A DNA stretch of 19,949 nucleotides from assembly GCA_900548635.1 (NCBI GenBank), contig URLP01000017.1, positions 1 to 19,949 on the forward strand, given 5' to 3'. The notes under the pieces are model-generated. The model was given only the letters and a program-made list of their open reading frames with translations. It was not told where the DNA came from and did no database searches. The DNA is from an uncultured Megasphaera sp. Its GTDB lineage: Bacteria > Bacillota > Negativicutes > Veillonellales > Megasphaeraceae. This document shows positions 6,609-15,109 of this stretch, in pieces. Positions within the stretch are counted from its first letter, which is position 1. Each line of letters opens with the position of its first letter. A program made the translations under genes and the position numbers.

Positions 6609-9600
6609 ATGTTCAAACCTGTACAAGTAGGGAAAAGGACTCGATACACGTATGCTAAGATTAACGAGGTCTTGAAAATGCCTCATTTGTTGGATTTACA
6701 GAATAAATCCTACGAATGGTTCCTGGAAAAGGGGCTGAAAGATATCTTCAAAGACATTTCTCCCATCGAAGATGCATCGGGTAACCTGTCTTTATCCTTC
6801 GAGGATTTTAAATTAGGGGAACCGAAGTACGACATTCGTGAATGCAAGGAACGCGATACGACCTATGCCGCACCGCTCCGCGTCCAGATCCGTCTTGTCA
6901 ACCACGAAACAGGCGAAATCAAGGACCAGGAAGTATTCATGGGTGACTTCCCACTGATTACGGATACAGGTACCTTCATTATCAATGGGGCAGAACGCGT
7001 TATCGTCAGCCAGCTCGTCCGTTCTCCGGGCGTCTACTATGGCCGCGAAATCGACCCGATGGGGATTCGCTTGTACAATTCGACGGTCATCCCGAACCGC
7101 GGTGCCTGGATCGAATTGGAAACCGATGCCAATGACATCGTCTATGCCCGCATCGACCGCAACCGCAAGATCCCTGTAACGGTACTCATCCGCGCCCTGG
7201 GCTGGTCTTCGAATGCCGATATCCTCGAACTCTTCTTCGATGATAAACGCCTGAAGGCGACGTTCGAAAAGGATACGACAGAAAACCAGGATGAAGCCCT
7301 CGTTGAAATCTATAAGAAGCTTCGCCCCGGTGAACCGCCGACCGTTGAAAGCGCCCGCAATCTCTTTGAAGGCCTCTTCTTCGACCCGCGCCGTTATGAC
7401 ATGGCCCGCGTCGGCCGCTACAAAGCCGGCAAGAAGCTCGGCTGGGAACGCCGCCTCTTCGGCCTGACCCTGCACGAACCGATCGTCAACCCCGAAACGG
7501 GTGAAGTCATCGTCGATGCCCATACGGAAATCGGCGCAGCAGAAGTCGAAAAGATTCGCGAAAGCGGCGTCTTCCACCGTGAAATCGCTCCGGATGCACC
7601 GGCTGGTGACGCCGGCGGCCTCGTCGAAGCCTTTGTTGAAAAGCCCGATGGCTCTGTCTATAAGATCATCTGCAACAACAGCGATCTTCCTTATGATCAC
7701 CGCACGATTACGCGCGAAGACATCATCGCTCACATCAGCTATCTCCTCAACCTCATGGACGGCTTCGGCAACGTCGACGACATCGACCATTTGGGCAACC
7801 GCCGCCTGCGCTGCGTCGGCGAACTCCTGCAGAACCAGTTCCGCATCGGCCTGACCCGTATGGAACGCGTCGTCCGCGAACGTATGACCATCCAGGATGC
7901 CGAAAGCATTACGCCGCAGGTCCTGATCAATATCCGTCCTGTCGTCGCTGCCATCAAAGAATTCTTCGGTTCCAGCCAGCTGTCCCAGTTCATGGACCAG
8001 ACCAACCCGCTGGCCGAAATCACACATAAACGCCGTCTCAGTGCCCTCGGCCCGGGCGGTTTGTCCCGTGAACGCGCAGGTTTCGAAGTCCGCGACGTCC
8101 ATCATTCCCATTACGGCCGCATGTGCCCGGTAGAAACGCCTGAAGGCCCGAACATCGGTCTGATTTCCTCGCTGGCCTGCTTCGGCAAAGTCAACGAATT
8201 CGGCTTCATCGAAGCACCGTACCGCCGCGTCGATAAAGAAACGGGCGTCGTTACGGAAGACGTTCACTATATCACGGCTGACGAAGAAGAACAGTACGTC
8301 ATCGCCCAGGCCAACGAACCGCTGACTGAAGACGGCCACTTCGTCCACGACCGCGTTGCCTGCCGTCACGGCGAAGATACGCGTGAATTCCCGGCAGACC
8401 GCGTCGACTTCATGGACGTATCGCCTAAGGAAGTTGTCTCCGTCGGTACTTCCATGATCCCCTTCCTGGAAAACGATGATGCCAACCGTGCCCTCATGGG
8501 TGCGAACATGCAGCGCCAGGCTGTACCGCTCCTGCGCACACAGGCTCCGCTCGTCGGCACGGGCATGGAATACAAGACGGCCTGCGACTCCGGCGTCTGT
8601 GTCCTCGCTAAGCACAGCGGCGTCGTTTCCCGCGTTACAGGCGACACGATCCAGGTCCGCACGGATTCCGGTTCTGTCGATACGTATAAATTAATCAAAT
8701 TCGTCCGTTCCAACCAGAGCACCTGCATCAACCAGCGTCCCTTGGTCTATAAGAACGAAAAAGTCACTGAAGGCCAGGTCCTGGCTGACGGCATGGCAAC
8801 GGACGGCGGCGAATTAGCGCTCGGCTACAATATCCTCGTCGCTTACATGCCGTGGGAAGGCTACAACTACGAAGACGCCGTCCTCCTCAGTGAAGAACTG
8901 CCGAAGAACGATCTCTATACATCCATCCATATCGAAGAATATGAATGCGATGCCCGCGACACGAAACTCGGCTCTGAAGAAATTACCCGCGAAATCCCGA
9001 ACGTCAGCGAAGAAAGCACGAAGAACCTCGACGAAAACGGCATCATCATGGTCGGTGCCGACGTCTTCCCGGGCGACGTCCTGGTCGGCAAAGTCACGCC
9101 GAAAGGCGAAACGGAACTGACGCCGGAAGAACGTCTCCTGCGTGCCATCTTCGGCGACAAGGAACGCGAAGTCCGCGACACGTCCCTGCGCGTACCGCAC
9201 GGCGAATCGGGGAAAGTCGTCAACGTCCGCATCTTCTCGCGTGAAAACAACGATGAACTGCCGCCCGGCGTCAACCGCCTGGTCCGCGTCTACATCGCCC
9301 AGAAGCGTAAGATCCATGAAGGCGACAAGATGTCCGGCCGTCACGGCAACAAAGGTGTCGTTTCCCGTGTCATGCGTCAGGAAGATATGCCGTTCCTGCC
9401 CGACGGCACACCGGTCCAGATCGTCCTCAATCCTTTGGGCGTACCGTCCCGTATGAATATCGGTCAGATCCTCGAAACACACCTTGGCTGGGCTGTCCAT
9501 GAACTGGGCAAACAGATCAAGGAAATGGATCCGGGCCTGGAAGAAAAACTGCGTGCTGCCGGTTACGATTTCGATAAATACGGCATGCCGAAACCGGATG

Positions 9601-10373
9601 TCGCCGGTATCCATATCGCAACTCCGGTCTTCGACGGCGCTCAGGCAGAAGACGTCTTCGAAGCCCTGAAGATCGCCGGCCTTCCGGAAGACGGTAAATC
9701 CGTCCTCTATGACGGCCGTACAGGGGAACCGATGGACCGCCGCGTCACTGTCGGCTACACGTACTTCCTCAAACTGCATCACCTCGTCGACGACAAGATC
9801 CATGCTCGTTCGACCGGCCCGTACTCCCTCGTCACGCAGCAGCCGCTCGGCGGTAAAGCCCAGTTCGGCGGCCAGCGTTTCGGCGAAATGGAAGTTTGGG
9901 CTCTGGAAGCGTATGGCGCAGCCTATACACTCCAGGAAATGCTGACAATCAAGTCTGACGATGTCGTCGGCCGTGTCAAGGCTTACGAAAAGATCGTCAA
10001 AGGTGAAAATATCCCTGAACCGGGCGTACCGGAATCGTTCAAGGTTCTCCTCAAGGAACTCCAGGCCATCGGCCTCGACGTCCAGATCCTGAACGAAGAC
10101 GGTGAAGAAGTCGTCATCAAGGAACTCGACGATGATGATGAAACGGAACCGGAACAGACAGATGAACTCCGCCGCGTCATGGAAGGCGAAAACGGTCCGG
10201 AAGCACCGGCCGCACCGGCTGACGGCGCTGCTCCTGCTGAAGGAGAAGAAGGCGAAGCTCAGGAACCTGTTTCTAACGGCAATGAAGATGACATCATGAG
10301 TGCCATGAGCCTCGATGCCGTCGCCGAAGCAGAACAGGCTGACGATGATGATACTAATGAAGATGATGAATAA
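6609..10373 (+). CDS. rpoB: DNA-directed RNA polymerase subunit beta
   Basis: Second-largest subunit of RNA polymerase, forming half of the active-site cleft. The protein has 1254 residues; without its tail the core is about 1173, near the usual Firmicutes size. The rifampicin region (GSSQLSQFMDQTNPL to about 480) has D463, H473 and S478 at the places of E. coli D516, H526 and S531, the drug-sensitive residues. GDKMSGRHGNKG contains the active-centre lysines K907 and K915 (E. coli K1065, K1073). From D1174 to the end runs an acidic, Ala/Pro/Glu/Asp-rich, probably disordered tail of 81 residues, ending in Asp and Glu. The ATG is preceded by AAGGGGTG at 10 bases. rpoC starts 26 bases after the stop. 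A promoter, terminator and possible second promoter precede it; rplJL is absent upstream. Confidence 0.98.
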   Translation: MFKPVQVGKRTRYTYAKINEVLKMPHLLDLQNKSYEWFLEKGLKDIFKDISPIEDASGNLSLSFEDFKLGEPKYDIRECKERDTTYAAPLRVQIRLVNHETGEIKDQEVFMGDFPLITDTGTFIINGAERVIVSQLVRSPGVYYGREIDPMGIRLYNSTVIPNRGAWIELETDANDIVYARIDRNRKIPVTVLIRALGWSSNADILELFFDDKRLKATFEKDTTENQDEALVEIYKKLRPGEPPTVESARNLFEGLFFDPRRYDMARVGRYKAGKKLGWERRLFGLTLHEPIVNPETGEVIVDAHTEIGAAEVEKIRESGVFHREIAPDAPAGDAGGLVEAFVEKPDGSVYKIICNNSDLPYDHRTITREDIIAHISYLLNLMDGFGNVDDIDHLGNRRLRCVGELLQNQFRIGLTRMERVVRERMTIQDAESITPQVLINIRPVVAAIKEFFGSSQLSQFMDQTNPLAEITHKRRLSALGPGGLSRERAGFEVRDVHHSHYGRMCPVETPEGPNIGLISSLACFGKVNEFGFIEAPYRRVDKETGVVTEDVHYITADEEEQYVIAQANEPLTEDGHFVHDRVACRHGEDTREFPADRVDFMDVSPKEVVSVGTSMIPFLENDDANRALMGANMQRQAVPLLRTQAPLVGTGMEYKTACDSGVCVLAKHSGVVSRVTGDTIQVRTDSGSVDTYKLIKFVRSNQSTCINQRPLVYKNEKVTEGQVLADGMATDGGELALGYNILVAYMPWEGYNYEDAVLLSEELPKNDLYTSIHIEEYECDARDTKLGSEEITREIPNVSEESTKNLDENGIIMVGADVFPGDVLVGKVTPKGETELTPEERLLRAIFGDKEREVRDTSLRVPHGESGKVVNVRIFSRENNDELPPGVNRLVRVYIAQKRKIHEGDKMSGRHGNKGVVSRVMRQEDMPFLPDGTPVQIVLNPLGVPSRMNIGQILETHLGWAVHELGKQIKEMDPGLEEKLRAAGYDFDKYGMPKPDVAGIHIATPVFDGAQAEDVFEALKIAGLPEDGKSVLYDGRTGEPMDRRVTVGYTYFLKLHHLVDDKIHARSTGPYSLVTQQPLGGKAQFGGQRFGEMEVWALEAYGAAYTLQEMLTIKSDDVVGRVKAYEKIVKGENIPEPGVPESFKVLLKELQAIGLDVQILNEDGEEVVIKELDDDDETEPEQTDELRRVMEGENGPEAPAAPADGAAPAEGEEGEAQEPVSNGNEDDIMSAMSLDAVAEAEQADDDDTNEDDE

Positions 10374-10399
10374 CGAGTCGATAGAAGGGAGCGGTATTA

Positions 10400-13300
10400 G
10401 TGCTTGATGTGAATGAATTCGATTCCATGCGGATCGGCCTTGCTTCGCCGGAAAAGATCCTCGAATGGTCTCACGGGGAAGTCAAGAAACCTGAAACGAT
10501 CAACTACCGTACGTTGAAACCGGAACGGGACGGGTTGTTCTGCGAACGCATTTTTGGGCCGACGAAGGACTGGGAATGCCACTGCGGCAAATACAAACGT
10601 ATCCGGTATAAAGGTGTCGTCTGCGACCGCTGCGGCGTCGAAGTCACGCGCGCCAAAGTCCGTCGTGAACGGATGGGCCATATTAAACTGGCTACACCTG
10701 TTTCTCATATTTGGTATTTTAAAGGTATCCCCAGCCGGATGGGCCTGATTCTCGACATTTCGCCCCGTTCGCTGGAAAAAGTCCTCTACTTTGCCTCGTA
10801 CATCGTCCTCGATCCGGGCGATACGCCCCTTACGAAACAGCAGCTGCTGACAGAAACGGAATACCGTCAGTACCTCGATATGTACGGCGATAAATTCCGC
10901 GTCGGCATGGGTGCTGCTGCTGTCAAGGAACTGCTTCAGGGCCTTGACCTTGATCAGCTGGACAAACAGCTCCGCGATGAACTCCGCGATTCGTCCGGCC
11001 AGCGCCGTGTCCGCGCCATCCGCCGTCTGGAAGTCGTCGAAGCCTTCCGTCATTCCGGCAACAAGCCGGAATGGATGATTATGGATGTCATCCCGGTCAT
11101 CCCGCCGGAACTGCGCCCGATGGTCCAGCTCGACGGCGGCCGTTTTGCCACGTCTGACCTGAACGATCTCTACCGCCGGGTCATCAACCGCAACAACCGC
11201 CTCAGCCGCCTTTTGGAACTCGGCGCACCGGATATCATCGTCCGCAACGAAAAACGCATGCTTCAGGAAGCTGTCGACGCCCTCATCGACAACGGCCGCC
11301 GCGGCCGTCCTGTTACGGGCCCGGGCAACCGTCCCCTCAAATCCCTTTCGGACATGCTGAAAGGGAAACAGGGCCGTTTCCGTCAGAACCTGCTCGGTAA
11401 ACGTGTCGACTATTCCGGCCGTTCCGTTATCGTTGTCGGTCCGGAAATGAAGATGCACCAGTGCGGCCTGCCGAAAGAAATGGCCCTGGAACTCTTCAAG
11501 CCTTTCGTCATGAAGAAGCTCGTCGAAAAAGGCATTGCCACTAATATCAAGAACGCGAAGAAGAAAGTCGAACGCGTAAACAGCGAAGTTTGGGACGTCC
11601 TGGAAGACGTCATCAAGGAACATCCTGTCCTCCTGAACCGTGCCCCGACACTGCACCGCCTCGGCATCCAGGCGTTCGAACCGATCCTCTGGGAAGGCCG
11701 TGCCATCAAACTGCATCCGCTGGTCTGCACCGCCTTCAACGCTGACTTCGACGGTGACCAGATGGCCTGCCATCTGCCCCTGTCCGTAGAAGCCCAGTCC
11801 GAAGCACGGACGCTCATGCTTTCGTCGCACAACATCCTGGCTCCGAAAGACGGCAAACCGGTAGCCGTACCGACACAGGACATGGTCCTCGGTGCCTACT
11901 ACCTGACGCTGGTCAAACCGGCTGCCAAAGGCGAAGGCAAAATCTTCTCCAACTACGATGAAGTCATGCTCGCTTACGATGCCAAAGTCATCGACATCGA
12001 AGCGCTGATCAAAGTCCGCATCCCGGGCCACGGCCTCATCGAAACGACAGCAGGCAAACTGCTCTACAACTATCAGATTTATGAACCGCTGCGCCTCTTC
12101 CACACGGATAAAGTCATGGTCTTCACAGACCCGAAAGATACGGTCTTTGCCTATGAAAACGGCCTTATCGACTGGTCCCACTTCGTCAAGATCAAAGATG
12201 AAGAAGGCCATATCCGCGATTATGGCTTCTCGCAGCTGAAAGAAAAATTCGGCGTCGACCTCACGGCTACGCGTCCCAAACCGAAACGTAAGATCGATGC
12301 AGCTGCCGTCGCTGAATTCAAGAAAGATAAAGAATATGTCGATGTCAACTGCCTGGGCATCCTGATGAGCAAGAAACAGATCGGCAAACTCGTCGACGCC
12401 TGCTTCCACCTCGTCGGCAATACGAAGACGGCAGAACTCCTCGACAAGATCAAGGCCATCGGTTATCACTACGCCCGTCAGGCCGGCATGTCCATCGCCA
12501 TCTCGGACATTCAGATCCCGGATGAAAAATGGGATATCCTCAATGCAGCCGACAAGAAAGTCCAGAACGCCTACGCCATGTACCAGCGCGGCTTGATTAC
12601 CGAAGACGAACGCTACAACAAGAGTATTGAAATCTGGAAACAGGCTACGGAAGACGTTACGGATGCCATGATGGACAACATGGACCCGTTCAACTCGATC
12701 TTCATGATGGCTGACTCCGGCGCTCGAGGCAGCCGTGACCAGATTCGTCAGGTTGCCGGCATGCGCGGCTTGATGGCTGACCCGTCGGGCCGTATCATCG
12801 ACTTGCCGATCAAAGCGAACTTCCGCGAAGGCCTGTCCGTACTGGATTACTTCACCTCGTCCCACGGTGCCCGCAAAGGCTTGGCCGATACGGCACTGCG
12901 TACCGCTGACTCGGGTTATCTGACCCGCCGACTCGTCGACGTTTCCCAGGACGTCATCGTCCGTGAAGAAGACTGCGACGTCTTCGGCATCGACCTCGTC
13001 CGCGAACGCGCCCGTCTGGCAAGCTCGTGCCGCCAGGCTGTCAACCTCCTGCGCGACAAACTCATCGACCGCGTCCTGGCCCGCGATGCAGTAGATCCGG
13101 AAACAGGCGACATCGTCTTTGAAACAGGCCATCTCCTGACCAACGACGATATGGATACGGTCATCGAACACCAGCTTCCGAAACTCTATCTCCGCGGCAG
13201 CCAGATGGACATCAACGATGATCTGAACCACACGAACGTCATCGAAACGGTTTCCCTCGGCGCTCCGGAAGAAGGCTTCCGCGCTGCTATCCGCAAATCC

Positions 13301-14707
13301 ATGGCGGAAAACATGCTCGGCAAGACCGTCGAAGAAGCCGTCGTCGATTCCAACGGCATTGAAATCTGCGCCAAAGGCACGCCGCTCACAGAAGATGCCA
13401 TCGACCGCATCCTCAACAGCGACGTCGATGAAGTCAAAGTCCGCAATAACGATATCCGCGGCGTCGAAGTCACGGCCATCGTCGAAGGCGACGGCGTCAT
13501 TGAACCGCTGGAAGACCGCATCGAAGGCCGTACGGCAGCGGAAACGCTGGTCAACCCGGAAACGGGTAAAGTCATCGTGGCCCTCAACGAAGAAATCATG
13601 GCTGATCAGGCCAAGGAAATTGCAAAATACTATGATAAAGTCCGCATCCGCAGCGTTCTTACCTGCCGCAGCCGTTACGGCGTCTGCGCGAAGTGCTATG
13701 GCCGCGACCTTGGTACGGGCGGCAAGGTAAACGTCGGCGAATCCGTCGGCACCATCGCTGCTCAGTCCATCGGCGAACCGGGCACACAGCTGACCATGCG
13801 TACCTTCCATACCGGCGGCGTCGCAACGGCCGGCGATATCACCCAGGGTCTTCCTCGTGTCGAAGAATTGTTCGAAGCCCGTAAGCCGAAGGGCAATGCT
13901 ATCGTCACGGAAATCAGCGGTACCGTCTCGATTACGGAAAAAGAAGACCATCACGACATCAACATCGTCCATGTCGTCTCCAAAGACGGTGAAGAACGGA
14001 GCTACACCATTCCTTTCGGTGCGCACCTCGTCGTTCACGAAGGCGATACCATTGAAAAGGGCAGCCGTATTACGGCAGGCTCCATCAACCCGCACGATAT
14101 CCTGCGCATCCAGGGTGTCGAAGCAACCCAGCGTTACCTCGTCTACGAAGTACAGAAGGTATACAAATCCCAGGGCGTTGGTATCAACGATAAGCACATC
14201 GAAGTCATCGTACGTCAGATGATGCGTAAGATGAAGATCGAAGATGCCGGCGATGCCGATGTATTGCCGGGCGATTATATCGACGTCAATGCCTTTGAAG
14301 ACATGAACAAGCGCATCGAAAGCAACGGCGGCAAGCCGGCTCTCGGCAAACCCATGCTCCTTGGCATTACTAAGGCCGCACTGGCAACGGATTCCTTCCT
14401 CTCGGCTGCATCCTTCCAGGAAACGACACGTGTCCTGACCGATGCTGCCATCAAAGGCAAAGTCGATCCGCTCCTGGGCCTCAAAGAAAACGTCATCATC
14501 GGTAAACTCATCCCGGCCGGTACGGGCATGAGCCGTTACCGCAAAGTAAAAGTCGTCAAAACCGTCCCGAGCATCAGCTACGAAGACGAAGACGGCAACC
14601 CCGTAGAAGCCCCGGAAGCAGCTGCTGCACCGGAAACTGCGGAAACAACAGAAGCACCGGCCACCCCGGAAGCATCGGCAGACGCCGACAGCGCACCGGA
14701 AGCATAA
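10400..14707 (+). CDS. rpoC: DNA-directed RNA polymerase subunit beta' with large insertion
   Basis: Largest subunit of RNA polymerase, carrying the catalytic magnesium site. GTG start at 10400, with AAGGGAG (10385-10391) eight bases upstream. Zinc site I is C60, C62, C75, C78. The catalytic NADFDGD has D449, D451 and D453. The bridge helix region is intact (HGARKGLADTAL). Zinc site II is C859, C1089, C1096, C1099. The first two are 230 residues apart, against 74 in E. coli (C814, C888), so about 156 residues are inserted between bridge helix and trigger loop. The insertion holds modules resembling the normal one (888-933 and 973-1016, compare 1040-1085). A second unusual stretch is 560-655. 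The trigger loop (MRTFHTGG) has no E. coli-type insertion. The last 44 residues form an acidic Ala/Pro/Glu tail. Total length 1435, long for this group. Confidence 0.98.
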   Translation: MLDVNEFDSMRIGLASPEKILEWSHGEVKKPETINYRTLKPERDGLFCERIFGPTKDWECHCGKYKRIRYKGVVCDRCGVEVTRAKVRRERMGHIKLATPVSHIWYFKGIPSRMGLILDISPRSLEKVLYFASYIVLDPGDTPLTKQQLLTETEYRQYLDMYGDKFRVGMGAAAVKELLQGLDLDQLDKQLRDELRDSSGQRRVRAIRRLEVVEAFRHSGNKPEWMIMDVIPVIPPELRPMVQLDGGRFATSDLNDLYRRVINRNNRLSRLLELGAPDIIVRNEKRMLQEAVDALIDNGRRGRPVTGPGNRPLKSLSDMLKGKQGRFRQNLLGKRVDYSGRSVIVVGPEMKMHQCGLPKEMALELFKPFVMKKLVEKGIATNIKNAKKKVERVNSEVWDVLEDVIKEHPVLLNRAPTLHRLGIQAFEPILWEGRAIKLHPLVCTAFNADFDGDQMACHLPLSVEAQSEARTLMLSSHNILAPKDGKPVAVPTQDMVLGAYYLTLVKPAAKGEGKIFSNYDEVMLAYDAKVIDIEALIKVRIPGHGLIETTAGKLLYNYQIYEPLRLFHTDKVMVFTDPKDTVFAYENGLIDWSHFVKIKDEEGHIRDYGFSQLKEKFGVDLTATRPKPKRKIDAAAVAEFKKDKEYVDVNCLGILMSKKQIGKLVDACFHLVGNTKTAELLDKIKAIGYHYARQAGMSIAISDIQIPDEKWDILNAADKKVQNAYAMYQRGLITEDERYNKSIEIWKQATEDVTDAMMDNMDPFNSIFMMADSGARGSRDQIRQVAGMRGLMADPSGRIIDLPIKANFREGLSVLDYFTSSHGARKGLADTALRTADSGYLTRRLVDVSQDVIVREEDCDVFGIDLVRERARLASSCRQAVNLLRDKLIDRVLARDAVDPETGDIVFETGHLLTNDDMDTVIEHQLPKLYLRGSQMDINDDLNHTNVIETVSLGAPEEGFRAAIRKSMAENMLGKTVEEAVVDSNGIEICAKGTPLTEDAIDRILNSDVDEVKVRNNDIRGVEVTAIVEGDGVIEPLEDRIEGRTAAETLVNPETGKVIVALNEEIMADQAKEIAKYYDKVRIRSVLTCRSRYGVCAKCYGRDLGTGGKVNVGESVGTIAAQSIGEPGTQLTMRTFHTGGVATAGDITQGLPRVEELFEARKPKGNAIVTEISGTVSITEKEDHHDINIVHVVSKDGEERSYTIPFGAHLVVHEGDTIEKGSRITAGSINPHDILRIQGVEATQRYLVYEVQKVYKSQGVGINDKHIEVIVRQMMRKMKIEDAGDADVLPGDYIDVNAFEDMNKRIESNGGKPALGKPMLLGITKAALATDSFLSAASFQETTRVLTDAAIKGKVDPLLGLKENVIIGKLIPAGTGMSRYRKVKVVKTVPSISYEDEDGNPVEAPEAAAAPETAETTEAPATPEASADADSAPEA

Positions 14708-14720
14708 GAGAATAAAGAAA

Positions 14721-14751
14721 AAAGCTGTCGCTCACGCGGCAGCTTTTTTTT
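14721..14751 (+). terminator. Intrinsic terminator of rpoBC
   Basis: AAAGCTGTCGC (14721-14731) pairs with GCGGCAGCTTT (14736-14746), 11 bp with one G-U pair, around the loop TCAC. T's run from 14744 to 14751. It begins 13 bases after the rpoC stop and separates rpoBC from the str operon. Confidence 0.95.
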
Positions 14752-14755
14752 CATG

Positions 14756-14794
14756 CTCGGACTCAGATGCAGCGTACCGCTGCGACAGACTCAG
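14756..14794 (+). repeat. 39-nt intergenic repeat with hairpin, copy B
   Basis: CTCGGACTCAGATGC is identical to the start of copy A at 4901. The hairpin is GCAGCG (14769-14774), loop TAC, CGCTGC (14778-14783). Compared with copy A, the third stem base is A instead of G and its partner is T instead of C, so pairing is kept. The copy ends in CTCAG, five bases after the rpoC terminator tract starts the spacer. Confidence 0.75.
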
Positions 14795-14832
14795 AATGAC
14801 AATGACGCCTCGGGTACCCCCTGCGGCGCATA

Positions 14833-14860
14833 GCGGGCGCCCGGTTATGGGCGCCCCTAC
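14833..14860 (-). repeat. 28-nt palindromic intergenic repeat, copy 2
   Basis: On the minus strand it starts GTAGGGGCGCCC and ends GGGCGCCCGC. The arms GGGCGCCC (14835-14842 and 14849-14856) pair perfectly over 8 bp around a 6-base loop; each arm is also a palindrome by itself. An outer inverted repeat, GTACCCC (14814-14820) and GGGGTAC (14868-14874), encloses it. Confidence 0.8.
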
Positions 14861-14889
14861 AGGTCCCGGGGTACGTGTACGCCACACCT

Positions 14890-14904
14890 GCTCGGATTCA
14901 GATG
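14890..14904 (+). repeat. Partial copy C of the 39-nt repeat
   Basis: GCTCGGATTCAGATG matches the head of copy B at 14 of 15 positions, then diverges. It has no matching hairpin, so it looks like a decayed or truncated copy. Confidence 0.45.
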
Positions 14905-14992
14905 GCTGCTGTGCATCCTGAGATTCATGATTGTATTACGACCATGAGCTGTCCGTCATAAACTCCGGTTATCCACAGGATTCACGGGCGGG

Positions 14993-15080
14993 CGCCTGCC
15001 TGCAATTTTCCGGACTGCTGACAGCCAACTGCTGACTTGTGGCATCGTCAGGTGCCGTTTTCATCGCCTGCCTGCGATTT
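14993..15080 (+). repeat. 16-nt direct repeat pair
   Basis: CGCCTGCCTGC followed by AATTT lies at 14993-15008, and the same with GATTT at 15065-15080, so 15 of 16 positions agree. The second copy ends one base before the 28-nt palindrome at 15082. This may reflect a duplication when the element arrived, but no direct evidence exists. Confidence 0.5.
15014..15036 (+). repeat. 14-nt-period tandem repeat
   Basis: ACTGCTGAC at 15014-15022 recurs at 15028-15036, a period of 14 bases with 1.6 copies. No function is evident. Confidence 0.5.
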
Positions 15081-15081
15081 C

Positions 15082-15109
15082 GTAGGGGCCGCCCTAATCG
15101 GCGGCCCGC
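15082..15109 (+). repeat. 28-nt palindromic intergenic repeat, copy 3
   Basis: Starts GTAGGGGCCGCC and ends GGCGGCCCGC. The arms GGGCCGCC (15086-15093) and GGCGGCCC (15100-15107) pair perfectly over 8 bp around the loop CTAATC. It is the closest relative of copy 1 at 3738-3765. Confidence 0.8.

Noticed and set aside
6813..8615. 600-codon open frame antisense to rpoB
   Set aside because: Same register effect. A neighbouring antisense frame ends exactly at a TTA codon of rpoB (8814-8816), as expected for a shadow frame.
10397..14197. 1266-codon open frame antisense to rpoC
   Set aside because: It is in codon register with rpoC, has no ribosome site or promoter, and its protein resembles no family. 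It follows from the absence of TTA, CTA and TCA codons in rpoC.
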